Shown here piece by piece: positions 17,736-27,229 of a stretch of DNA of 64,000 nucleotides. Made by a program: the position numbers and the translations under genes. The stretch spans positions 620,001 to 684,000 of the forward strand of contig NZ_JAHVHV010000001.1 of the NCBI RefSeq assembly GCF_019802085.1. Direction: 5' to 3'. Position 1 is the stretch's first letter, and each line of letters starts with the position of its first letter. Source of the stretch: Ferrimonas balearica. Lineage in GTDB: Bacteria; Pseudomonadota; Gammaproteobacteria; Enterobacterales; Shewanellaceae. The notes beneath the pieces were generated by a model. That model ran no database searches and was not told where the DNA came from. It saw nothing but the letters and a program-made list of their open reading frames with translations.

Positions 17736-18080
17736 TCACTCCTTAACCTCTTCGGCCAGGGCGCTGGCCAGCTTGGGCTCAAGCTGGCCGGTCAGCCAGT
17801 CCTTGAGCATCACCCAGTCGCCCAGAAAGCTGTAGAAGGGATAGCGGAAAGTGGCGGGGCGGTTGTGTTCGAAACCGAAATGGCCCAGCCAGGCAAAGCC
17901 GTAGCCAATCACCGGCAGGGCCCAGGCCCAGATCCAGTTGCCGCTCAACACCAGGTAGGCCAGCAGGGCCAACACCAGCATGGAGCCGATGTAGTGCAGG
18001 GCGCGGCAGGTGGGGTGGCGATGCTCGCGCAGGTAAAAGGGGTAGAACTGTGCAAAGGAGCGAAAGGTGCTGTCGGCCAT
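17736..18080 (-). CDS. DUF962 / Mpo1-like membrane protein
   Basis: This 114-residue protein has two hydrophobic helices (about 29-46 and 48-68) and the family motifs HRHPTCRALHYIGSM and FEHNRPATFRYP...GDWVMLKDW. The yeast relative Mpo1 is an Fe(II)-dependent dioxygenase in 2-hydroxy fatty acid breakdown, and the conserved histidines seen here could bind iron. Bacterial function is not established. It converges on the HAD gene with a 6-base gap. Confidence 0.85.
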   Translation of the reverse strand: MADSTFRSFAQFYPFYLREHRHPTCRALHYIGSMLVLALLAYLVLSGNWIWAWALPVIGYGFAWLGHFGFEHNRPATFRYPFYSFLGDWVMLKDWLTGQLEPKLASALAEEVKE

Positions 18081-18146
18081 GGGGACTCCCTGTCGTGATG
18101 CCGGTTCCCTCCTTTTTTACCAGACCGACAGGACCTGGCAAGGGCC

Positions 18147-18746
18147 TCAGGCCGATTGCAGTGTCAGGACGTCCACCCCTTCGTTGGCCAGCAGCTCCCC
18201 CAGGCTGATAAGCGGCAGGCCGATCAGGGCATTGGGATCCCGGCCGCTTAGGCGGTCGAACAGCATGATCCCCAGCCCCTCGCTTTTGAAGCTGCCGGCG
18301 CAGTTGTAGGGCTGCTCCGCCTTGAGGTAGCCCTCAATCTGCGCCTCGGTGAGGGATTTGAACGCCACCTCGAAGGGCTCCACCAGGGTCTGGGCACGGT
18401 TGGCGCCACTGTTATATAGGCAAAGCCCGGTGTAGAAGGTCACCACCTGACCGCTGGCGGCGGACAGCTGGGCCACCGCCTTGTCGTGGGTGTGGGGTTT
18501 GCCGAGGATGGTGCCGGACACCACGGCCACCTGGTCGGAGCCGATCACCAGCGCGTTGGGATGGCGCTCGGCCACCGCCCGGGCCTTGGCCTCGGCCAGG
18601 CGGGCCACCAGGGCCTCGGCGGACTCGCCGTCCTTCGCGGTTTCGTCCACTTGGGGCTTGTCGCACACAAAAGGCAGGCCCAGCTTCTCCAGCAGGGAAC
18701 GGCGAAAGGGGGAGGTGGATCCCAGGACCAGAACCTTATCCATCAT
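18147..18746 (-). CDS. yceF: Maf-family nucleotide pyrophosphatase YceF
   Basis: A 199-residue Maf protein that hydrolyses non-canonical nucleotides. The YceF subgroup acts on 7-methyl-GTP. It has the N-terminal [17 protein letters not shown], the [10 protein letters not shown] region, IGSDQVAVV with the catalytic aspartate, and [10 protein letters not shown]. Position next to yceD-rpmF-plsX matches E. coli, where yceF also diverges from yceD. Two adjacent ATG codons (18746 and 18743) are possible starts. Confidence 0.92.
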   Translation of the reverse strand: MMDKVLVLGSTSPFRRSLLEKLGLPFVCDKPQVDETAKDGESAEALVARLAEAKARAVAERHPNALVIGSDQVAVVSGTILGKPHTHDKAVAQLSAASGQVVTFYTGLCLYNSGANRAQTLVEPFEVAFKSLTEAQIEGYLKAEQPYNCAGSFKSEGLGIMLFDRLSGRDPNALIGLPLISLGELLANEGVDVLTLQSA

Positions 18747-18901
18747 CGGGGGTCATCTCATTGAATGCAGGTGGGGCCGCAAAGCCTACCAAATCCCATT
18801 GACACCACCAAGGTAAAGCCTTAAAAAGCGGGGCTGGCCGAGCAATCGGTCGACACTGTATAAAGCCGCGCCAGGCGGGGCTTCCGGGTCTAAAATTTCC
18901 T

Positions 18902-18928
18902 TTGACTCGGTTCGGTTCAACCTATAAT
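18902..18928 (+). promoter_or_regulatory. Promoter of the yceD-rpmF-plsX-fab cluster
   Basis: TTGACT (18902-18907) and consensus TATAAT (18923-18928) are 15 bases apart; shifting the -35 to TTTGAC gives 16. The start would be near 18935, only a few bases before the yceD ATG, so the leader is very short. Confidence 0.6.
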
Positions 18929-18939
18929 ATGCGCGCCCT

Positions 18940-19473
18940 ATGCAGAATGTACGAATTCCGGTAATGCTGAACCCGGCTCGTTGCGCTCAACGAGGCCTGA
19001 GCTACGAGGGTATCCTCCCCGCCAAGGTCTTGAAGCGTGTGAACGGGGCCAGCGCCGGCGACTGCACTGATGTGCAGGTGTTCGTTGAATGCGGCAAAGA
19101 CGTTCAGGGGATAGTCTACCTCAAGGGGAAGGCTGTGACGGAGCTCACTCTGACCTGTCAGCGTTGCATGAACACCTATAGCCATCCGATCGCGGTTGAG
19201 TTCGCATACAGCCCTGTGACTGACGATTCACAGATAGATGAGCTCCCGGACGCCTATGAGCCAGTCGAATTAGACGAAAATGGCGAGGTGCAACTACAAC
19301 ACCTGATCGAAGACGAACTGCTGTTGGCCTTCCCCATCGTGCCCGCGCACGACTCCGAAGCCTGCAGCCTGGCGTCTCGTGATGTGACCGTAGGCAATCT
19401 TCCGCAGCCCGAGCCTGCTGATGAGCGTCCGAAGAACCCGTTCGCGGTGTTAGAAACTCTTAAGCGAAATTAA
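18940..19473 (+). CDS. yceD: YceD (DUF177), large ribosomal RNA accumulation protein
   Basis: A 177-residue YceD-family protein, linked to 23S rRNA accumulation in E. coli and usually co-transcribed with rpmF. Two cysteines in TCQRCMNTY lie mid-protein, followed by the acidic DEND region and a C-terminus [12 protein letters not shown], all typical. It starts at ATG 18940 just after a strong promoter and is followed by rpmF 17 bases later. Confidence 0.92.
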   Translation: MQNVRIPVMLNPARCAQRGLSYEGILPAKVLKRVNGASAGDCTDVQVFVECGKDVQGIVYLKGKAVTELTLTCQRCMNTYSHPIAVEFAYSPVTDDSQIDELPDAYEPVELDENGEVQLQHLIEDELLLAFPIVPAHDSEACSLASRDVTVGNLPQPEPADERPKNPFAVLETLKRN

Positions 19474-19490
19474 TCGAGGAGATTGGGGCC

Positions 19491-19661
19491 ATGGCCGTAC
19501 AACAGAACAAAAAAACTCGTTCCAAGCGTGGTATGCGCCGTTCTCACGACGCGCTGACTACTGCTCAGCTGTCTGTGGACGCGACTTCTGGCGAGAAGCA
19601 CCTTCGTCACCACATCACTGCCGACGGTTACTACCGTGGCAAAAAGGTCATCAACCTGTAA
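19491..19661 (+). CDS. rpmF: 50S ribosomal protein L32
   Basis: The frame 19491-19661 encodes 56 residues, starting [20 protein letters not shown] and ending [10 protein letters not shown]. This matches L32 throughout, including the [18 protein letters not shown] core. It lacks the zinc-binding CXXC pairs of the longer L32 type, as in E. coli. GAGGAG-like purines precede the ATG. It lies between yceD and plsX as in most gammaproteobacteria. Confidence 0.97.
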   Translation: MAVQQNKKTRSKRGMRRSHDALTTAQLSVDATSGEKHLRHHITADGYYRGKKVINL

Positions 19662-19673
19662 GTTGAGACGGCC

Positions 19674-20699
19674 TTGTCCGATCTAACCATAGCGTTAGAT
19701 GCCATGGGGGGCGATCACGGCCCCTCTATTACAGTGCCTGCAGCTTTGCAGGCACTGGCGCTTTACCCCCAACTGAAGATCATCCTGGTGGGTGACCGCA
19801 TCGCCATCGGCGAGCAACTGCGACGTCACCACAGCACCGAATCCCGCCGTCTTCAGCTTCTCCATGCCGAACAAGTGGTGTCCATGTCGGACAGGCCGCT
19901 GCACGCCCTGAGAAACCGCCGTAAAAGCTCCATGCGTCTGGCATTGGAACTGGTCCAGCGGGGTGAGGCCCAGGCCTGCGTCAGCGCCGGCAACACTGGG
20001 GCACTGATGGCGATGTCCAAGGTGGTGCTCAAAACCCTCCCGGGCATTGACCGTCCTGCGCTCACCTCGGCCCTGCCCACCACCACAGGCCACCCGGTCT
20101 ACATGCTGGACTTGGGCGCCAACGTGGTGTGCGACTCGGAGACCCTGTTCCAGTTTGCGGTGATGGGCTCTGTGCTGGCCGAGTGCGTCGGCAATCGGCC
20201 TCGACCGCGGCTGGCGCTGCTCAATGTCGGTTCGGAGGAGATCAAGGGGAACGATCAGGTTCAACAGGCCGCGCAGATCCTGCAGGCCACCCCCCAGTTG
20301 AACTATCGAGGATTTATCGAAGGGGACAGCATCTTCACCGGTGCGGCCGACGTCATCGTCTGTGACGGCTTCGTTGGCAACGTCACCCTTAAGACCACGG
20401 AAGGGATCGCTCGACTCTTGGTGCAGCAGATGCGCCAAGCCATGGAGGGCAATCTGCTGGCCCGGGCCCTGGGCTGGCTGCTGAAGGGGCGACTCAAGCG
20501 CCTTTTCCAGCAAATGAACCCCGACCAGTATAACGGTGCGACTCTGTTAGGATTGCGCGGTATCGTGGTCAAGAGCCATGGCAATGCCGATCAAGCGGCC
20601 TTCCTGCGCGCCATCGAAGAGGCGGTGCTGGAGGTGCAGCGGCAGGTGCCGGGCCGAATCAAAAGCCGACTCGAGTCGGTATTGTTGGATAAATCCTAA
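19674..20699 (+). CDS. plsX: Phosphate acyltransferase PlsX
   Basis: PlsX converts acyl-ACP to acyl-phosphate, the donor for PlsY in phospholipid synthesis. The 341-residue protein begins with TTG (read as Met) giving [17 protein letters not shown], the family signature; no in-frame ATG gives a complete N-terminus. Other conserved parts are [18 protein letters not shown] and [15 protein letters not shown]. Spacing of 12 bases from rpmF and 8 bases to fabH supports one operon. A membrane-binding amphipathic helix near [14 protein letters not shown] is visible. Confidence 0.95.
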   Translation: MSDLTIALDAMGGDHGPSITVPAALQALALYPQLKIILVGDRIAIGEQLRRHHSTESRRLQLLHAEQVVSMSDRPLHALRNRRKSSMRLALELVQRGEAQACVSAGNTGALMAMSKVVLKTLPGIDRPALTSALPTTTGHPVYMLDLGANVVCDSETLFQFAVMGSVLAECVGNRPRPRLALLNVGSEEIKGNDQVQQAAQILQATPQLNYRGFIEGDSIFTGAADVIVCDGFVGNVTLKTTEGIARLLVQQMRQAMEGNLLARALGWLLKGRLKRLFQQMNPDQYNGATLLGLRGIVVKSHGNADQAAFLRAIEEAVLEVQRQVPGRIKSRLESVLLDKS

Positions 20700-20707
20700 G
20701 TCTACCT

Positions 20708-21676
20708 ATGCATACAAAAATTCTTGGTACCGGCAGTTACCTGCCGCCCCAGGTGCGTACCAACGCGGATCTGGAGCGGATGGTGGAGACCAGCGACGAA
20801 TGGATCCGGGAGCGCACCGGCATTCGTGAGCGTCGCATCGCCGGTGCAGACGAATCCGTGACCACCATGGGTCACCAGGCCGCACTCAAGGCCCTGGAGG
20901 CCGCCGGCCTCAATGCCGACGATCTGGACATGATCATCTGCGGCACCACCAGCGCCGACAACGCCTACCCCTCGTCCGCCTGTGAGATCCAGTCCCTGCT
21001 GGGCGCCCACGGATGCCCGGCGTTTGACGTGGCGGCGGCCTGCAGCGGCTTCCTGTTTGCGCTCTCCATTGCCGACCAGTTCATCAAGACCGGCCAGTGC
21101 AAGAACATCCTGGTGATCGGCGCCGACGCCCTGTCCCGCCATTGCGATCCGGACGATCGCACCACCCTGATCCTGTTCGGTGACGCCGCCGGTGCTGCCA
21201 TCATCGGCGCCAGCGATGAGCCCGGGATCCTCTCCACCCACATCCACGCCGACGGTCGTTACGGCGATCTGCTCAAGACCCCGGTGCCCAAGCGCAACAA
21301 GGATGTGCAGATCGAAGCCGATGAGGGGGATTACCTCATCATGAAGGGCAACGAGGTGTTCAAGCAGGCGGTGACCCGCCTGGCTCAGGTGGTGGAGCAG
21401 GCCCTGGCCCACAACGGCATGGCCAAGAGCGACATCCACTGGCTGGTGCCCCACAACGCCAACTACCGCATTCTCAAAGCCACCGCCAAGAAACTGGACA
21501 TGGCGATGGAGCAAGTGGTGATGACCCTGGAGGAGCACGGCAATACCTCCGCCGCCTCCGTGCCCGTGGCCCTGGACATCGCCATCCGCGACGGCCGCAT
21601 CCAGCGGGGCCAGACCCTGCTGCTGGAAGCCTTCGGCGCCGGGTTCGCCTGGGGCGCCGCCGTCGTCAAGTACTAA
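20708..21676 (+). CDS. fabH: 3-oxoacyl-[ACP] synthase III FabH
   Basis: FabH starts fatty acid synthesis by condensing acetyl-CoA with malonyl-ACP. The 322-residue protein has catalytic C112 in [10 protein letters not shown], the histidine of [11 protein letters not shown] and the asparagine region [12 protein letters not shown], i.e. the Cys-His-Asn triad. The C-terminal [11 protein letters not shown] is typical. It sits between plsX and fabD in the standard order. Confidence 0.96.
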   Translation: MHTKILGTGSYLPPQVRTNADLERMVETSDEWIRERTGIRERRIAGADESVTTMGHQAALKALEAAGLNADDLDMIICGTTSADNAYPSSACEIQSLLGAHGCPAFDVAAACSGFLFALSIADQFIKTGQCKNILVIGADALSRHCDPDDRTTLILFGDAAGAAIIGASDEPGILSTHIHADGRYGDLLKTPVPKRNKDVQIEADEGDYLIMKGNEVFKQAVTRLAQVVEQALAHNGMAKSDIHWLVPHNANYRILKATAKKLDMAMEQVVMTLEEHGNTSAASVPVALDIAIRDGRIQRGQTLLLEAFGAGFAWGAAVVKY

Positions 21677-21688
21677 GGAAATCCTTTC

Positions 21689-22618
21689 ATGACTCAGAAA
21701 ACCGCCTTTGTTTTCCCCGGCCAGGGCAGCCAGGCCGTGGGCATGCTGGCCGAGCTGGCCGCTGACTACCCCGTGATCCAGGCCACCTTCGCCGAAGCCA
21801 GTGAGGCTCTGGGCTTTGACCTGTGGCAGATGGTGCAGGAGGGGCCGGTCGAGGCGCTGAACAGCACCGAGAACACCCAGCCGGCACTGCTGACCGCCTC
21901 CGTGGCGATCTGGCGTGCCTACTGCGAAGCCGGGGGGGCCGCACCGGCCCTGATGGCGGGCCACAGCCTGGGCGAATACTCCGCGCTGGTGTGCGCCGGC
22001 GCACTGAAATTTGATGATGCGGTCAAGCTGGTCGCCTTGCGGGGTCGTGCCATGCAGGCCGCGGTGCCCGCCGGCACCGGTGCCATGGCCGCCATCATCG
22101 GCCTGGACGACGACGCCATCGCCAAGGCCTGTGCCGGCGCGGCCCAGGGCGAGGTGGTGTCTCCGGTTAACTTCAACAGTCCCGGTCAGGTGGTGATCGC
22201 CGGTCACAAAGACGCGGTGGCCCGCGCCGGTGAGGCCTGCAAGGCCGCCGGTGCCAAGCGAGCCCTGCCGCTGCCGGTGAGCGTGCCCTCCCACTGTGAG
22301 CTGATGAAGCCCGCCGCCGAGAAGCTGGCCGAGGCCCTGGCCCAGATTGAGGTTTCTGCCCCCAGCATCCCGGTGATCAACAACGTGGATGTAGTGGCCG
22401 CCGACAGTGCCGAGGCCATCAAGGACGCCCTGGTGCGTCAGCTCTACTGCCCGGTGCGTTGGACCGAAACCGTCAACGCCATGGCGGATCAGGGTATCGA
22501 ACACCTGGTGGAGTGCGGCCCGGGCAAGGTCCTGACCGGCCTGACCAAGCGGATCAACAAGGCGCTGTCCGGTGCCGCGGTGAACACCCCCGCGGACCTG
22601 CAGGCGGCGCTGTCTTAA
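21689..22618 (+). CDS. fabD: Malonyl-CoA:ACP transacylase FabD
   Basis: FabD loads malonyl groups onto ACP. The 309-residue protein begins MTQKTAFVFPGQGSQAVGM. It has the GHSLGEYSAL nucleophile serine at S93 and the catalytic histidine in PVSVPSHCELM. AAGGAA precedes the ATG. Spacing is 12 bases after fabH and 17 bases before fabG. Confidence 0.96.
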   Translation: MTQKTAFVFPGQGSQAVGMLAELAADYPVIQATFAEASEALGFDLWQMVQEGPVEALNSTENTQPALLTASVAIWRAYCEAGGAAPALMAGHSLGEYSALVCAGALKFDDAVKLVALRGRAMQAAVPAGTGAMAAIIGLDDDAIAKACAGAAQGEVVSPVNFNSPGQVVIAGHKDAVARAGEACKAAGAKRALPLPVSVPSHCELMKPAAEKLAEALAQIEVSAPSIPVINNVDVVAADSAEAIKDALVRQLYCPVRWTETVNAMADQGIEHLVECGPGKVLTGLTKRINKALSGAAVNTPADLQAALS

Positions 22619-22635
22619 CCTAAGGAGAGAATTGT

Positions 22636-23382
22636 ATGAGCCTGGCTCTCGATTTGAGCGGCAAGATTGCCCTGGTTACCGGCGCCAGCCGCGGTATTGG
22701 CCGTGCCATCGCCGAGCAACTGGTGGCTGCCGGTGCCACCGTGGTGGGCACTGCCACCAGCGAGCGTGGCGCCGCCGCCATCAGCGACTACCTGGGCGAC
22801 AACGGCCAGGGCCTGGTGCTGAACGTCACCGATCCCGCGTCCATCGAAGCGCTGTTTGAGGCCATCAAGGGCCAGTACGGCGATGTCGACATCCTGGTGA
22901 ACAACGCCGGGATCACCCGCGACAACCTGATGATGCGGATGAAGGACGATGAGTGGACCGACATCATCGACACCAACCTGACCTCCATCTTCCGCACCTC
23001 CAAGGCGGTGCTGCGGGCAATGATGAAGAAGCGCCACGGCCGGATCATCAACATCGGCTCCGTGGTGGGCACCATGGGCAACCCGGGCCAGGCCAATTAT
23101 GCAGCGGCCAAAGCCGGTTTGTTGGGCTTTACCAAGTCCCTGGCCAAAGAAGTCGCCAGCCGTGGGATCACGGTCAATGCGATCGCCCCCGGATTCATTC
23201 AAACTGACATGACCGACGAACTGACGGACGACCAGAAAGCCGCTATCATGGGCCAGGTTCCGGTAGCGCGTTTGGGTCAAGCCCAGGAGATCGCCGATAC
23301 CGTGGTGTTCCTGGCCTCCGATCGTGCCGGTTACATCACCGGCGAAACCGTGCACGTCAATGGCGGCATGGTGATGTCCTAA
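22636..23382 (+). CDS. fabG: 3-oxoacyl-[ACP] reductase FabG
   Basis: FabG is the NADPH-dependent short-chain dehydrogenase that reduces beta-ketoacyl-ACP. The 248-residue protein shows the cofactor motif TGASRGIGRAIAE, NNAGITRD, and the catalytic Ser-Tyr-Lys set (NIGSVVG, then YAAAKAG). The C-terminus ETVHVNGGMVMS is characteristic. AAGGAGAG precedes the ATG. A hairpin-rich segment of 165 bases separates it from acpP. Confidence 0.96.
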   Translation: MSLALDLSGKIALVTGASRGIGRAIAEQLVAAGATVVGTATSERGAAAISDYLGDNGQGLVLNVTDPASIEALFEAIKGQYGDVDILVNNAGITRDNLMMRMKDDEWTDIIDTNLTSIFRTSKAVLRAMMKKRHGRIINIGSVVGTMGNPGQANYAAAKAGLLGFTKSLAKEVASRGITVNAIAPGFIQTDMTDELTDDQKAAIMGQVPVARLGQAQEIADTVVFLASDRAGYITGETVHVNGGMVMS

Positions 23383-23417
23383 CGGAAACTGTGGTGCAAA
23401 TGGACGTGATAGTGGTT

Positions 23418-23477
23418 CGAAAATTCACGAAAACTTATTAATTTTCGTGGTTTGACCACGATGCAAGGCTCTTGCAT
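23418..23477 (+). promoter_or_regulatory. Array of hairpins between fabG and acpP
   Basis: Three stems abut: CACGAAAA/TTTTCGTG (23426-23433 with 23442-23449), CGTGG/CCACG (23446-23450 with 23456-23460) and ATGCAAG/CTTGCAT (23461-23467 with 23471-23477). An alternative stem CGAAAATT/AATTTTCG (23418-23425 with 23440-23447) competes with the first. The first two stems share bases, so they are mutually exclusive. Function unknown: attenuator or processing site for fabG read-through, or operator DNA before the acpP promoter. Confidence 0.55.
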
Positions 23478-23499
23478 TGTCCGGGGAATCGAATACACT
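23472..23499 (+). promoter_or_regulatory. Candidate acpP promoter
   Basis: TTGCAT (23472-23477), 16 bases, TACACT (23494-23499). The -35 lies in the last hairpin arm. acpP needs far higher expression than fabG, so an internal promoter is expected; the match is modest. Confidence 0.35.
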
Positions 23500-23547
23500 A
23501 AACCGCAATTCGACGCAGCAGCGTAATTGAACAGGAAAGTAATAATC

Positions 23548-23781
23548 ATGAGCAACATTGAAGAACGCGTAAAGAAGATCATCGTAGAGCAGCTGGGCGT
23601 TAAGGAAGAAGACGTTAAAGCCGAAGCTTCCTTCGTTGACGACCTGGGTGCCGACTCTCTGGACACCGTTGAGCTGGTAATGGCTCTGGAAGAAGAGTTC
23701 GACACCGAGATCCCGGACGAAGAAGCTGAGAAGATCACTACCGTTCAGGCTGCGATCGACTACGTTCAGGCTAACCAGTAA
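23548..23781 (+). CDS. acpP: Acyl carrier protein AcpP
   Basis: The 77-residue acidic four-helix carrier holds growing acyl chains on a phosphopantetheine arm attached to S37 in [12 protein letters not shown]. The sequence [18 protein letters not shown] is nearly that of E. coli ACP. Codon choice is strongly biased, as in highly expressed genes. The ATG at 23548 is chosen; an in-frame ATG-like start at 23527 adds a non-family leader. It supplies BioC, PlsX and all Fab enzymes. Confidence 0.98.
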   Translation: MSNIEERVKKIIVEQLGVKEEDVKAEASFVDDLGADSLDTVELVMALEEEFDTEIPDEEAEKITTVQAAIDYVQANQ

Positions 23782-23800
23782 GCCTAAACAGTTTTCGAAA

Positions 23801-23829
23801 ACAGGCGGCTTTAGGCCGCCTGTTTTTTG
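23801..23829 (+). terminator. Terminator after acpP
   Basis: ACAGGCGGC (23801-23809) pairs with GCCGCCTGT (23815-23823), followed by TTTTTT. It would partly insulate fabF from the very strong acpP transcription. Confidence 0.9.
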
Positions 23830-23846
23830 TTTCAACGGAGGATCCC

Positions 23847-25085
23847 GTGTCCAAACGTCGTATTGTTGTCACTGGCCTGGGCGCCGTGACGCCCGTCGGC
23901 AACGATGTTGCCACCACCTGGGCCAACCTGCTGGCTGGCCAGAGCGGTGTCGCCCCCATCGAGCATTTCGATGCCAGCGAGTTTGCCGTTCGCTTTTCCG
24001 CCTCGGTCAAGAACTTCAACGTTGAAGAGTACCTGTCCAAGAAAGACGCCCGGAAGATGGACGTCTTTATCCAGTACGGCCTGGCCGCCTCTGTTCAGGC
24101 GATCCGCGACGCTGGCCTGGAAGTGACCGAGTCCAACGCCCACCGCATCGGGGCCGCCATCGGCGCCGGCATGGGCGGGCTGGAGCTGATCGAAGCCAAC
24201 CACAGCCAGCTGACCAAATCCGGACCCCGTCGGATCTCCCCCTTCTTCGTGCCGTCCACCATCATCAACATGATCGCCGGTCACCTGAGCATCATGTACG
24301 GCTTCACCGGCCCGAACATCGCCATCACCACCGCCTGCACCACCGGGGTGCACAACATCGGCCATGCGGCGCGGATGATCGCCTACGGCGACGCCGACGT
24401 GATGATCGCCGGTGGCGCCGAGATGGCCACCACCCCGCTGGGCGTGGGCGGTTTCGCCTCCGCCAAGGCGCTGTCCACCCGCAACGAGGACCCCACCAAG
24501 GCGTCCCGTCCCTGGGATAAGGACCGTGATGGCTTCGTGATCGGCGACGGTGCCGGAGTGATCGTGCTGGAAGAGTACGAACACGCCGTGGCCCGGGGCG
24601 CCAAGATCTACGCCGAACTGGTCGGCTTCGGCATGAGTGGCGACGCTCACCACATGACCTCTCCGCCGGAGGACGGTCGTGGCGGCGCCGCAGCCATGCG
24701 CAACGCCCTGAACGACGGCCAGGTGGCGCCGGAGCAGGTGGGCTACATCAACGCCCACGGCACCTCCACCCCGGCCGGCGACATCGCCGAGGTGAATGGC
24801 GTGAAGTCCATCTTTGGTGAGCACGCCTACAAGCTGATCATGGGCTCCACCAAGTCGATGACCGGTCACCTGTTGGGGGCCGCCGGCTCCGCCGAGGCGA
24901 TCTTCACCATCCTGGCCCTGCACGACCAGAAAGTCCCGCCCACCATCAATCTGGAGAACCCGGACGAGGGGTGTGATCTGGACTTCAACCCCGAAGGGGC
25001 CCGGGACGTGGCGCTGGAATACGCCCTGTGCAACTCCTTCGGCTTCGGTGGCACCAACGGTTCGCTGCTGTTCAAGCGGGCCTGA
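23847..25085 (+). CDS. fabF: 3-oxoacyl-[ACP] synthase II FabF
   Basis: FabF elongates acyl-ACP, including the unsaturated step from C16:1 to C18:1 that adjusts membrane fluidity. The 412-residue protein starts with GTG after ACGGAGGA. It has the nucleophile C164 in [12 protein letters not shown], the first histidine in [11 protein letters not shown] and the second in TGHLLGAAG. It follows acpP across a terminator, so it is probably expressed by read-through or a minor promoter. Confidence 0.96.
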   Translation: MSKRRIVVTGLGAVTPVGNDVATTWANLLAGQSGVAPIEHFDASEFAVRFSASVKNFNVEEYLSKKDARKMDVFIQYGLAASVQAIRDAGLEVTESNAHRIGAAIGAGMGGLELIEANHSQLTKSGPRRISPFFVPSTIINMIAGHLSIMYGFTGPNIAITTACTTGVHNIGHAARMIAYGDADVMIAGGAEMATTPLGVGGFASAKALSTRNEDPTKASRPWDKDRDGFVIGDGAGVIVLEEYEHAVARGAKIYAELVGFGMSGDAHHMTSPPEDGRGGAAAMRNALNDGQVAPEQVGYINAHGTSTPAGDIAEVNGVKSIFGEHAYKLIMGSTKSMTGHLLGAAGSAEAIFTILALHDQKVPPTINLENPDEGCDLDFNPEGARDVALEYALCNSFGFGGTNGSLLFKRA

Positions 25086-25104
25086 GCCGCGCTTCGATGA
25101 CCAA

Positions 25105-25127
25105 ACGGCCCTGCGGGGCCGTTTTTT
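25105..25127 (+). terminator. Terminator after fabF
   Basis: ACGGCC (25105-25110) pairs with GGCCGT (25117-25122), followed by TTTTT. It closes the fatty-acid cluster. Confidence 0.88.
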
Positions 25128-25284
25128 GTTGCTCCGGCGGGGGCCTTTTTACAACGCCGCCACCAGGCCAGTGCCGGATGCCGCGAACCGCGATTCTTCG
25201 ATGGCCGGGGGCTGTTTACCGGGCGGCCTTGCCAGTACACTGGCTGCACAAACGCAAACCGCAGATCCAAAAGGGGAAGAGGCA

Positions 25285-26154
25285 GTGACAAAGGTTGCAT
25301 TCATTGGTTTGGGGGTCATGGGTTACCCCATGGCGGGCCACCTGGTTGCCAAGGGGCACCAGGTGAGTGTCTACAACCGCACCACCGCCAAGGCGCAGGC
25401 CTGGGCCGAAGCCCACGGCGGCCGTTGGGCCGCGACACCGGCCGAAGCGACTGAAGGGGCCGAACTGGTGATGGTGTGCGTGGGCAACGACGACGACCTG
25501 CGCTCAGTGGTGCTGGGGGAGCAGGGCGTTTTGGCGGGCATGAGCCCCGGTGCCCTGCTGGTGGACCATACCACCGCGTCGGCGGACGTGGCCCGGGAGC
25601 TGGCCGAGGTCGCCCAGGCCCAGGGCAAAGGCTTTATCGATGCGCCGGTCTCCGGCGGTCAGGCCGGCGCCGAGAACGGCGTGCTCACCGTCATGGTGGG
25701 CGGCGAGCCGGAGCAGTTTGAACAGGCCAAACCGGTGATCGACAGCTACGCCCGTTCGGCGGTGCGGCTGGGCCCGGTGGGCAGCGGTCAGCTGTGTAAG
25801 ATGGTCAATCAGATCTGCATCGCCGGGGTGGTTCAGGGGCTGGCCGAGGGGCTGCACTTTGCCCAGCAGGCGGGCCTGGACGGTGAAGCCGTGGTGGAGG
25901 TGATCAGCAAGGGGGCGGCGCAATCCTGGCAGATGGAAAACCGCTCTCACACCATGCTCAAGGACGAATTCGATTTCGGTTTCGCGGTGGACTGGATGCG
26001 CAAAGATTTGGACATCGCGCTGACCGAAGCGCGGCGCAACGGCGCGCAGCTGCCGCTGACCGCCCTGGTGGACCAGTTCTACGCCGAGGTGCAAAAACTG
26101 GGGGGCAGCCGCTGGGACACCTCATCGCTGATGGCCCGGCTGACCAAAGACTAA
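25285..26154 (+). CDS. NAD(P)-dependent beta-hydroxyacid dehydrogenase
   Basis: A 289-residue member of the 3-hydroxyisobutyrate dehydrogenase / tartronate semialdehyde reductase family. The Rossmann motif is FIGLGVMGYPMAGHL, the substrate loop DAPVSGGQAGAENG, and the catalytic lysine lies in GQLCKMVNQ. GTG at 25285 follows GGGGAAGAGG. The substrate cannot be fixed from sequence; candidates are 3-hydroxyisobutyrate or 2-hydroxy-3-oxopropionate. It stands alone between two terminators. Confidence 0.88.
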   Translation: MTKVAFIGLGVMGYPMAGHLVAKGHQVSVYNRTTAKAQAWAEAHGGRWAATPAEATEGAELVMVCVGNDDDLRSVVLGEQGVLAGMSPGALLVDHTTASADVARELAEVAQAQGKGFIDAPVSGGQAGAENGVLTVMVGGEPEQFEQAKPVIDSYARSAVRLGPVGSGQLCKMVNQICIAGVVQGLAEGLHFAQQAGLDGEAVVEVISKGAAQSWQMENRSHTMLKDEFDFGFAVDWMRKDLDIALTEARRNGAQLPLTALVDQFYAEVQKLGGSRWDTSSLMARLTKD

Positions 26155-26206
26155 GCCGCTTCGGTCTTGTCCGGCGCCTGCCAATCGCGCTGACGCTGGA
26201 AACGAA

Positions 26207-26230
26207 CAAGCCGCCTGCGGGCGGCTTGTT
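26207..26230. terminator. Hairpin terminator shared by convergent genes
   Basis: ACAAGCCGCC (26207-26216) pairs with GGCGGCTTGT (26221-26230). The 10-bp stem is strong but the T tract is interrupted (TTGTTGTTTG). It lies between the dehydrogenase and cdd ends. Confidence 0.7.
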
Positions 26231-26241
26231 GTTTGTGGGCC

Positions 26242-27126
26242 TTAGGCCGCACTGACCACCTCAAGCGCGGTGGTGCTGATGGCGGCCAGGGCCGCCTGGG
26301 CGGCGGAGGCCTGGCTGATCTGGGCCTGACTCGACTGCACCAGCACCGCTCGGCTTATCTGGTCGAAGCCGACACCGTGGCGGCTCATGGCGGCCAGGGC
26401 CATCTGCATGGGGGGCAGGCTGGGATTAAAGGCGGCGTTCTCCGCATAGCGACCGACAAACACCTGGCCATCGCGACAGGCCAGGGCCACCGCCGAAGGG
26501 CTGTGGGAGTAGGGGGCGTAGCTCTGACGGGCCTGCTCCAGGGCGGCCAGCACCAGGGGATCGGCGCTGTCGAGCTGAAGATCCTGGCCCGAGGCGGCCA
26601 TCAGGCCCACCTCCACCCCCAGATCCTTGGGCCCGAAGGCGTAAGGCAGGTAGTGGTGCAGGGCGCCGTTGTCCTGACCCGGCAGCACGATCACCAGATC
26701 GTCCGCGCTTTGCAGCTCGTTCATGAACTGGCGGCAGTGGCCGCAGGGGGAGGCGTTGACCACGATCTCGGTCAAGCCGGTTTCGCCGGCCAGCCAGGCG
26801 TGGCTGATGGCGGATTGCTCGGCGTGCACTGAGTGAAACAGCGCTTCGCCGGCCAGCTCCAGGTTGGCGCCGAAGTAGAGATCGCCACTGCGACCGCGGG
26901 CGATGGCGCCCACCTCGAAATGGGACACCGGGGCCTGGGCAAAGCTGGCGGCCAGGGGCAACAGTGCCAGCAGCAGGTCGTGGCCTTGAAGGCCGCTGGC
27001 CTGCTCCAGCTCAGCGACGGCCTGGGCGCTCAGGTGGCCGTGAAAGGGGGCCGACAGGTGGGGCGTCAAGGCCCGGGCCAGCTCGCCGGGCATCTGCGCC
27101 AGCGGGGCATCAAAGTGGTTGGCCAT
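26242..27126 (-). CDS. cdd: Cytidine deaminase Cdd
   Basis: Cdd deaminates cytidine and deoxycytidine to uridine forms in pyrimidine salvage. At 294 residues it is the long, dimeric type, equal to E. coli. The zinc and proton-shuttle motif is VHAEQSAI and the two-cysteine motif is PCGHCRQF; the C-terminal half repeats the fold without zinc ligands. The ATG at 27126 (MANHFDAPLAQM) follows GAGGGAG; the same frame runs upstream to 27660 but that is antisense to sbcB. Confidence 0.95.
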   Translation of the reverse strand: MANHFDAPLAQMPGELARALTPHLSAPFHGHLSAQAVAELEQASGLQGHDLLLALLPLAASFAQAPVSHFEVGAIARGRSGDLYFGANLELAGEALFHSVHAEQSAISHAWLAGETGLTEIVVNASPCGHCRQFMNELQSADDLVIVLPGQDNGALHHYLPYAFGPKDLGVEVGLMAASGQDLQLDSADPLVLAALEQARQSYAPYSHSPSAVALACRDGQVFVGRYAENAAFNPSLPPMQMALAAMSRHGVGFDQISRAVLVQSSQAQISQASAAQAALAAISTTALEVVSAA

Positions 27127-27229
27127 ACAACAGGCTCCCTCGTTGATCATGGGCACAGTGTAGGCAGTTGCGGAAGGAAAAAATGTGCGCGCCATCACGA
27201 CGCGCATTCTGAAGGACGGGCCTGGTGGG

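Noticed and set aside
20702-22504. Reverse-strand open frame of 600 codons opposite fabH and fabD
   Set aside because: His/Gly-rich shadow translation without motifs; fabH and fabD are certain.
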